From Rhizobium leguminosarum bv. trifolii WSM2297 (GTDB taxonomy: Bacteria > Pseudomonadota > Alphaproteobacteria > Rhizobiales > Rhizobiaceae), in NCBI RefSeq assembly GCF_000271845.1, contig NZ_JH719392.1, positions 238,945 to 302,944 on the forward strand: a stretch of 64,000 bases of DNA, given 5' to 3'. How positions within the stretch are numbered: position 1 is the stretch's first letter; every line of letters starts with the position of its first letter. The position numbers and the translations under genes are program-made. Below the pieces are notes generated by a model. It saw only the letters and a list, made by a program, of their open reading frames with translations. It did not search any database and was not told the DNA's origin. Of the stretch, positions 57,967 to 64,000 are shown piece after piece.

Positions 57967-57994
57967 TGACAGAGGTGTCGGCGCCGATATTCTA
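57967..57994 (+). promoter_or_regulatory. Candidate promoter of the amidohydrolase gene
   Basis: TTGACA (57967-57972), 16 bases, TATTCT (57989-57994). It is followed by an AT-rich stretch with the 10-bp palindrome CATAATTATG at 58014-58023, a possible operator for the nearby IclR protein. Confidence 0.4.
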
Positions 57995-58126
57995 TTATAA
58001 AGATTTATATATCATAATTATGGAATCTATGGAGCGTGATACGTTTCCGTGGTCCTTTCCATAGTGACCAGTAGACGGATCGGCACCGGGTGCCGAACGA
58101 TCCAGACTTCGAAGGGAATGCAGATC

Positions 58127-59335
58127 ATGTCCGGGGACCAGCCGAAAAAACCACTCCTGCTGACCAATGTCAGACCCATGGCTTTCGGCGCCGGCGCGCC
58201 GGCCGGGGCGCTGGACATTCTCGTCAATGGTGACGGCCGGATTGCGGAGATCGGTCCTTCGCTAGCCGTCTCGCAGGACGTGACCCGCATCGACGGCAAG
58301 GGCGCCTTCGTCTCGCCCGGCTGGGTCGATTTGCATGTGCATATCTGGCACGGCGGTACGGACATTTCCATCCGCCCGTCCGAGTGCGGTGTCGAGCGCG
58401 GCGTCACCACCCTGGTCGATGCCGGTTCGGCCGGTGAGGCGAATTTCCATGGCTTCCGCGAATATATCATCGAACCCTCGCGCGAGCGCATCAAGGCGTT
58501 CCTGAACCTCGGCTCGATCGGTCTCGTCGCCTGCAACCGCGTCGCCGAACTCAGGGATATCAGAGATATCGATCTAGATCGCATCCTCGAAGTCTACGGT
58601 GAAAACAGCGACCATATCGTCGGCATCAAGGTGCGCGCCAGCCATGTCATCACCGGTTCGTGGGGCGTGACGCCCGTCAAGCTCGGCAAGAAGATCGCCA
58701 AGATCCTCAAAGTGCCGATGATGGTGCATGTCGGCGAGCCGCCGGCGCTCTATGACGAAGTGCTGGAGATCCTTGGCCCCGGCGACGTCGTCACCCATTG
58801 CTTCAACGGCAAGGCCGGCTCGAGCATCATGGAGGACGAGGACCTCTTCAATCTTGCCGAACGCTGCGCCTCCGAGGGCATTCGCCTCGACATCGGCCAT
58901 GGCGGCGCCTCGTTCTCTTTCAAGGTCGCCGAAGCTGCGATCGCGCGCGGGCTGCTGCCGTTCTCGATCTCGACCGACCTGCACGGCCATTCGATGAACT
59001 TCCCGGTCTGGGATCTGGCGACGACGATGTCGAAGCTGCTCAGCGTCAGCATGCCCTTCGACAAGGTGGTGGAGGCCGTCACCCATGCGCCGGCATCCGT
59101 CATCAAGCTGTCGATGGAGAACCGGCTTTCGGTCGGTGCACAGGCGGAATTCACGATTTTCGACCTCGTCGATTCAGAGCTCGAGGCGACGGATTCCAAC
59201 GGTGAGGTATCGGTCCTCCACAAGCTGTTCGAGCCCCGCTACGCGGTGATCGGAGCCGATGCCTTCGCCGCCAGCCGCTATGTGCCGCGGGCACGCAAGC
59301 TCGTGCGCCACAGCCACGGTTATTCATACCGGTAG
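58127..59335 (+). CDS. Amidohydrolase/deacetylase-family metallohydrolase
   Basis: This protein of about 402 residues has a TIM-barrel amidohydrolase layout. The metal pair is HxH in VDLHVHIWHGG, a probable carboxylated Lys is in IVGIKVRASH, His ligands are in MMVHVGEPP and VVTHCFNGKAG, and the catalytic Asp is in SISTDLHGHSM. Family members cleave amide bonds such as N-acyl groups or cyclic ureides. I chose ATG 58127, with GAAGGGA 9 bases upstream; ATG 58118 abuts that site. It is convergent with an IclR gene that may control it. The substrate is not known. Confidence 0.85.
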   Translation: MSGDQPKKPLLLTNVRPMAFGAGAPAGALDILVNGDGRIAEIGPSLAVSQDVTRIDGKGAFVSPGWVDLHVHIWHGGTDISIRPSECGVERGVTTLVDAGSAGEANFHGFREYIIEPSRERIKAFLNLGSIGLVACNRVAELRDIRDIDLDRILEVYGENSDHIVGIKVRASHVITGSWGVTPVKLGKKIAKILKVPMMVHVGEPPALYDEVLEILGPGDVVTHCFNGKAGSSIMEDEDLFNLAERCASEGIRLDIGHGGASFSFKVAEAAIARGLLPFSISTDLHGHSMNFPVWDLATTMSKLLSVSMPFDKVVEAVTHAPASVIKLSMENRLSVGAQAEFTIFDLVDSELEATDSNGEVSVLHKLFEPRYAVIGADAFAASRYVPRARKLVRHSHGYSYR

Positions 59336-59405
59336 GATCAGCCGCGAGGCGGGCAGGGAGTTAGACAGTAAGTCCTGCCGCCTGAAAGGGGCTCACGGAC
59401 GACCA

Positions 59406-59651
59406 TCAAAGCTTCAATGGTTCCGCCGGTGCCCGTCGGTGGCCAAACGCGGCGAAATCATTATGGGTCAGCTCCAACTGCCGACCGAGCGTCGCCAGCG
59501 CATCCCCCATGCGGATGCGCTGTTCGGGCTTCACCATATCTTCCAGGATTTCACGAACTTCCGCTTCGATGCTGCGGCCGTTCATTGCCGCGCGCAGACG
59601 CAATGCGCGATGCACTTCATCAGGAACATTTCGAACTGTCAGAACGGCGAT
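59406..59651 (-). CDS. FitA/StbC-type ribbon-helix-helix antitoxin, orphan, start codon ATC or lost
   Basis: The frame encodes an RHH antitoxin: AVLTVRNVPDEVHRALRLRA then NGRSIEAEVREILEDMVKPE. The family start should be M-A-V-L-T-V-R-N, but the codon in that place is ATC (59651-59649), with GAGGA 9 bases upstream. A GTG at 59615 would start after the DNA-binding strand and leave 69 residues. No PIN toxin gene follows; the next gene ends 71 bases away. It is therefore either started at a rare ATC or is a decaying remnant of a fitAB/vapBC locus. Confidence 0.6.
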   Translation of the reverse strand: MAVLTVRNVPDEVHRALRLRAAMNGRSIEAEVREILEDMVKPEQRIRMGDALATLGRQLELTHNDFAAFGHRRAPAEPLKL

Positions 59652-59719
59652 ATTCAGAATCCTCAGACGGCAATGATAGCAATTTAGCCATCACGCAGTC
59701 AGATCCGACGGTTGAGCGC

Positions 59720-60553
59720 TCAGCGGTTGCGCCAGCCCATTAGCTTTTCGATCCGCTCCGCCGAACTGCGCACATGCGCGGTATAGTGGTTCTCGTCGGA
59801 AAAAGCCTTTTGTTCCGGCAGTACGATGGAAATGGTGGCAACGCACTGGCCGTCACGGTCGCAGATCGGCGAGGCGATACAGGCAACCGCATAATCCGAT
59901 TCTCCAGCCTGGATCGACAGCCGCGCCTCAAACGCCTTGCCGGCCGATTCCGACAGCGTGCCCGGATCGATCTCGGCGCGGCCGGTCGGTGACGAGCGGG
60001 CGCAGCGCTTGAACAGTTCGATCCGCTCCGCCTCGGCCAGGTGACCGACGAGCAGGCGGCCAGACGCCGTCCAGTTCAGCGGCACCCGGGTGCCAACGCG
60101 CGACGCCACCTGGAAGTGGCTCGGGCCGTCGGCCATTGCAAGCACAAGCATATAATCGCCGTCGCGGCCGCAGACCTGCACGGTTTCACCGGCCTGGCGA
60201 CAGAGATCGTGCATTTCGTGGGTGGCGATGCTCATAAAGTCCAGCGACCGGGCATAGGCGAGGCCGTAATGGTAGAGCCGGGCGCCGAGCCATATCGAAC
60301 CATCAGCCTGGCGCGTCAGCATGTTCTTCTCGACCAGATCGTCGACGATGACATAAACCGTCGACAGCGGCGCCTTCACCGCCTTGGCGATGGCATAGAC
60401 GCCGGCCGGCGATCCGGTCTCATAGAGATGATCGATCACCTGAAGCGCGCGGTCAATGCCGCTGACGCGCGCGCGGCGCGCACCCTTGGCGGCCACTTCG
60501 TCGGCATGGGTCTCGTCTTCGGTGTAAACTGCGGGTGATGTCTTGCCGTCCAA
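59720..60553 (-). CDS. IclR-family transcriptional regulator
   Basis: This 277-residue protein has an N-terminal winged helix at about 32-90 (GIDRALQVIDHLYETGSPAG, APLSTVYVIVDDLVEKNML). The C-terminal IclR effector domain shows VPLNWTASGRLLVGHL and ESDYAVACIASPICD. It is the likely regulator of the amidohydrolase at 58127, whose product suggests an amide or N-acyl effector. Fragments of two toxin-antitoxin loci lie on either side. Confidence 0.9.
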   Translation of the reverse strand: MDGKTSPAVYTEDETHADEVAAKGARRARVSGIDRALQVIDHLYETGSPAGVYAIAKAVKAPLSTVYVIVDDLVEKNMLTRQADGSIWLGARLYHYGLAYARSLDFMSIATHEMHDLCRQAGETVQVCGRDGDYMLVLAMADGPSHFQVASRVGTRVPLNWTASGRLLVGHLAEAERIELFKRCARSSPTGRAEIDPGTLSESAGKAFEARLSIQAGESDYAVACIASPICDRDGQCVATISIVLPEQKAFSDENHYTAHVRSSAERIEKLMGWRNR

Positions 60554-60716
60554 TTCCGCACCTCATGAAAACTGCAGTCATGTTACATTACTATGGCATG
60601 GCGGTCGTCGTGGCAAATCGCAACATCTTGTAGGTCGATGGTCTGGGCGGATGCGGCGGCGGGGGAATCCTGGAGAGTGCGATTTCAAGCATCCATCCGT
60701 CACGCTGCCTTCGCCT

Positions 60717-60824
60717 TCATAACGCCATCCCTTCGACGGCAAACTCGGCCAGCCATTCTTGCTCGTCCTCCGTGCGGCTTCGATTGTCGAGGCTGCGGCG
60801 ACCAAGAACTGATGTGCCGAAGTA
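60717..60824 (-). pseudogene. Truncated VapC-like toxin remnant
   Basis: Directly after the antitoxin stop (TGATAA) an open frame reads YFGTSVLGRRSLDNRSRTED then EQEWLAEFAVEGMAL and stops. The pattern Y-x-D-T-S-V-L plus E-x-x-E-W-L-A-E is the start of a PIN-domain toxin. The metal-binding Asp is Gly, there is no start codon, and only ~35 of ~130 codons remain. A second frame over the same bases (FLVAAASTIEA) suggests further small frameshifts. Confidence 0.5.
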
Positions 60825-60827
60825 TTA

Positions 60828-62045
<1,218 letters not shown>

Positions 62046-62110
62046 TGCGTCGCCCGCCTTCGACATCGGCCTTGGCCGCGACGCCTTGGGCGCTTTCTGT
62101 CCATTACAAA

Positions 62111-62151
62111 CGGCAAGGGCCGCCGTCTCGTTATGACGGCGGCCCTTGCCG
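62111..62151. terminator. Perfect 17-bp hairpin between convergent genes
   Basis: CGGCAAGGGCCGCCGTC (62111-62127) is exactly complementary to 62135-62151 across a 7-base loop. It sits midway between the SDR stop and the end of the convergent small gene. There is no T-run on either side. It probably blocks read-through in both directions. Confidence 0.6.
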
Positions 62152-62191
62152 GGGGCAGGGAGAGATCCCCCGAAATGTTCAGGCGGCGTAT

Positions 62192-62407
62192 TCAGCCGAA
62201 GCAGGGCATCGCAGGCAAATTGGCGCGGCTTGCGAGCGCTCCGATCACATTACCCACCGATGTCGGGCGCGGTTCGCGTTTACCGGCGGCCGTCTCCAGG
62301 AGTTGCTTGAAATCTTCAAGCTTCACGCCGTCAGCGCGCAACACCATGGCGATCAGGGGGTCGCGAAGGGCTTCGGATATCGTCAGGTCTTCTCTGGTCT
62401 TTCTCAT
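62192..62407 (-). CDS. Small hypothetical protein, 71 aa
   Basis: This 71-residue protein starts MRKTREDLTISEALRDPLIA and is mostly helical and soluble. AAAGGAGGA at ideal distance before ATG 62407 is one of the best ribosome sites in the window, so translation is very likely. The region ISEALRDPLIAMVLRADGV is familiar from small rhizobial proteins of unknown role. It is divergent from the TetR gene, and the tandem operator at 62486-62528 lies between, so TetR may control it. Confidence 0.7.
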   Translation of the reverse strand: MRKTREDLTISEALRDPLIAMVLRADGVKLEDFKQLLETAAGKREPRPTSVGNVIGALASRANLPAMPCFG

Positions 62408-62485
62408 GGTTGTCCTCCTTTCGTGGGCGGTTGCCCGTGTTCCACTTTGCGCTGCCGTGTTCTCGTTGACTTTCGCGTTTCGTGG

Positions 62486-62528
62486 TGTTACCGGTAAGTA
62501 ACAATGCATTTGTTACCGATCGGTCACA
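62486..62528. promoter_or_regulatory. Tandem TetR operator sites
   Basis: TGTTACCG occurs at 62486 and 62511, 25 bases apart. The first forms the perfect palindrome TTACCGGTAA (62488-62497). The second forms TGTTACCGATCGGTCACA (62511-62528), symmetric at 16 of 18 positions. GTAACA and TGTTAC (62498-62516) make a further inverted repeat between them. The second site ends 3 bases before the TetR ATG. Confidence 0.6.
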
Positions 62529-62531
62529 TTG

Positions 62532-63155
62532 ATGTCAAGGACTACGTCCGCAAAAAAATCAGAAACTTCGAATGAAATCTCCGCAGCCGGTTCAGAGGAG
62601 CGCATCCCGCCCAGGGAACGTATCGTCTCGACCGCATCGGAGCTTTTTCGCGAGCGCGGCATCCGCGGCATCGGCGTCGATGCCATCGCCGACGCGGCCT
62701 TGACCAACAAGATGACGCTCTACCGGCATTTTGGCTCGAAGGACGAACTCGTCTGCGAGACGCTGCGCCGCGCCTCCGAAAAAGCAGGTGCCATCTGGCG
62801 CGAGCTGGAGGCTGCCTATCCCGGCAATCCGCGCGCTCAGCTCTACGCCTGGGTGGAGACGCGGGCGCAATGTCTGAATGGCGAGCCCGCCGGATGCGAT
62901 CTCGCCAATGCCGCTATTGAGCTGAAGGGCGAGGGCCACCCTGCCCACGAAATGATCGAGCGGCACAAGGCCGAACAGCGTGACCGCCTCGCCGCGCTCT
63001 GTTCGGCGGCCGGCTCGCGCGAGCCTGAGCTTCTTGCCGATACGTTAACGCTACTGCTCGAGGGCGCCCGCGTCAGTCGCCAGGCCATGGGCGCTGCCGG
63101 CTGCTGCGGTCATTTCGCCAAGGCCTGCAACGCGGCAATCGCTTCTTTCGCCTGA
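62532..63155 (+). CDS. TetR-family transcriptional regulator
   Basis: This 207-residue repressor has a TetR helix-turn-helix at about 30-75 (IVSTASELFRERGIRGIGVD, TNKMTLYRHFGSKDELV). The ligand domain includes QCLNGEPAGCDLANAAIEL and AGCCGHFAKAC. ATG 62532 follows directly on a palindromic operator, and no clear ribosome site is visible. That arrangement suggests tight autorepression. It probably also controls the divergent 71-aa gene. Ligand unknown. Confidence 0.88.
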   Translation: MSRTTSAKKSETSNEISAAGSEERIPPRERIVSTASELFRERGIRGIGVDAIADAALTNKMTLYRHFGSKDELVCETLRRASEKAGAIWRELEAAYPGNPRAQLYAWVETRAQCLNGEPAGCDLANAAIELKGEGHPAHEMIERHKAEQRDRLAALCSAAGSREPELLADTLTLLLEGARVSRQAMGAAGCCGHFAKACNAAIASFA

Positions 63156-63261
63156 CCGCCGTCTACAGCATCGCGTTTTTCCGGCCGAGTAAAGAGCCGT
63201 CGGGGAACCTTACCGCTTCCATACCGTTTTTTCCTCACCGGAGGCGATGTGGAGACCGGAG

Positions 63262-63468
63262 ATGAATTACGTCTATCTCAAGCGCCTGTATGACAAACGC
63301 GCCGAGCTCGAAGCCAAGCTGGAGCTACACGATGCGCGCTATTGTTTCGGCGAGGAAGAGGTCGATGACGGCACCGACAGCGATCTGCGTCAGCGGCTGA
63401 GCGAAATTTCCGATGAAATTGACGCGCTGGAAAGCCGGCCCGCCGCTAGCGGTAGCTACCGGCGCTGA
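63262..63468 (+). CDS. Small coiled-coil hypothetical protein, 68 aa
   Basis: This 68-residue charged protein looks like a helical hairpin: MNYVYLKRLYDKRAELEAKL, then DLRQRLSEISDEIDALESRP. I chose ATG 63262, with GGAG 7 bases upstream; ATG 63247 lies too close to its GGAGG. The heptad-like spacing of Leu suggests a coiled coil. I do not recognise the family. Its end overlaps the convergent DUF1810 gene by 23 bases. Confidence 0.55.
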   Translation: MNYVYLKRLYDKRAELEAKLELHDARYCFGEEEVDDGTDSDLRQRLSEISDEIDALESRPAASGSYRR

Positions 63469-63892
63469 GGATCTCCATCGTCCGATCGTCGAATTTCCCT
63501 TCATAGAAATGCTCGATCACCCGGTGGAACGGCGAACCATGGTCGCTGATCGCCGCGAACAAGGTCATTGACGAGCGCAGCTTCAGGTCATCGGGCGAGC
63601 CGAGAATTTGGTGCGCCGATCGGCCGTCGACCGACAAAATAGCCTCGACGCAGCGCAACAGCCGGCTGGAGAGAATGGGATCGGCTAGATAGGCGGCAGC
63701 TTCCTCGGCCGAGCGGATCGCAAATTTTTCCGCCATCGGCGAACTGCCGAGACCAGCGATCTGCGGGAAAATGAACCACATCCAGTGGGATGTCTTGCGC
63801 CCGGCTTTCAGCTCAGAGAGCGCCTTTTCGTAGATGCCATTCTGAGCGTCGACGAAGCGGTCGAGATTGTAGTCGATATCACCGCCGGCCAT
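63446..63892 (-). CDS. DUF1810-family protein
   Basis: This 148-residue protein shows the DUF1810 core: YNLDRFVDAQNGIYEKALSE, GRKTSHWMWFIFPQIAGLG, YLADPILSSRLLRCVEAIL and DDLKLRSSMTLFA. It is small and soluble with a conserved SHWMWFIFPQ block. Related proteins in the NADAR/calpastatin-like group have been linked to nucleotide metabolism, but the function is not set. Ends overlap with the convergent small gene. Confidence 0.88.
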   Translation of the reverse strand: MAGGDIDYNLDRFVDAQNGIYEKALSELKAGRKTSHWMWFIFPQIAGLGSSPMAEKFAIRSAEEAAAYLADPILSSRLLRCVEAILSVDGRSAHQILGSPDDLKLRSSMTLFAAISDHGSPFHRVIEHFYEGKFDDRTMEILSAGSYR

Positions 63893-64000
63893 GGTCCTTT
63901 CCCTTTCTTGCTGTCGATGCAGCCTGGTCCAAGGTCTCCATGCCCGGCGGAGTTGTTTGCCCGGGCGAACTGGTTCTGCCTGGGCTCGCCCTCAGCAAAC

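Overview
The window looks like an extrachromosomal replicon (plasmid or chromid) of a Rhizobium of the R. leguminosarum/etli group. The evidence is GC-rich alphaproteobacterial coding sequence, a Ti-type conjugation relaxase with BID-like modules at the left edge, a RopA-type porin, Rhizobium-style palindromic intergenic repeats, and a rhamnose locus in the order known from R. leguminosarum (rhaRSTPQUK divergent from rhaDI). Species and replicon type are inference. I saw no rRNA, tRNA, CRISPR array, intact insertion sequence or phage gene.

Layout, left to right. 1-3.2 kb: the C-terminal part of a relaxase, a 0.6 kb stretch with no convincing gene, and one small hypothetical gene. 3.2-5.4 kb: a divergent LysR/SDR pair flanked by two imperfect copies of the start of a GntR gene, one of them dead. 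5.4-12.5 kb: a GntR regulator, a Cys/Met-type PLP enzyme, a complete CUT1 sugar ABC transporter and a calcineurin-like phosphoesterase. 12.6-14.7 kb: peptidase T and a SleB-like lipoprotein. 14.8-18.7 kb: sulfate transporter sbp-cysT-cysW-cysA. 19.0-20.0 kb: porin. 20.1-28.9 kb: potassium system kdpFABC-kdpDE, with a 27-residue membrane peptide in front and a PtsN-like EIIA protein behind. 29.1-36.2 kb: a CopC-like protein, a polyol dehydrogenase, a DedA protein, a disulfide reductase coupled to a DUF4126 protein, glutaryl-CoA dehydrogenase, a cupin and a LysR regulator. 36.4-43.6 kb: a LIV-type ABC transporter in one run with a GMC oxidoreductase and a 3-hydroxyisobutyrate dehydrogenase-like enzyme. 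43.6-45.3 kb: an orphan siderophore-type ATPase and a hydratase-like protein. 45.4-56.4 kb: the rhamnose regulon. 56.4-57.9 kb: an ECF41-type sigma factor divergent from its carboxymuconolactone decarboxylase partner, with a matching promoter in each direction. 58.1-61.1 kb: an amidohydrolase and an IclR regulator between two decayed toxin-antitoxin remnants. 61.2-64 kb: an SDR, a TetR regulator with tandem operators, and small proteins.

How the parts work together. Rhamnose would enter through RhaSTPQ, be converted by mutarotase RhaU, isomerase RhaI and kinase RhaK, and be cleaved and oxidised by the RhaD fusion protein, under RhaR. Both rhaR and rhaD appear to be controlled by one 19-bp inverted repeat whose arms contain both -35 boxes. 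KdpDE would control KdpFABC, with a PtsN homologue encoded next to them. The remaining clusters are regulator-transporter-enzyme catabolic cassettes whose substrates cannot be read from sequence alone.

The most interesting points are the double ECF41 promoter, the nested rha operator-promoter, the direct repeats around the LysR/SDR pair, the two broken toxin-antitoxin loci (one with ATC where the start codon should be), the 15-bp tandem repeat before the EIIA gene, and the unusual pairing of a C-S-lyase-type enzyme with a sugar transporter. I found no clear, wholly new multi-gene system.
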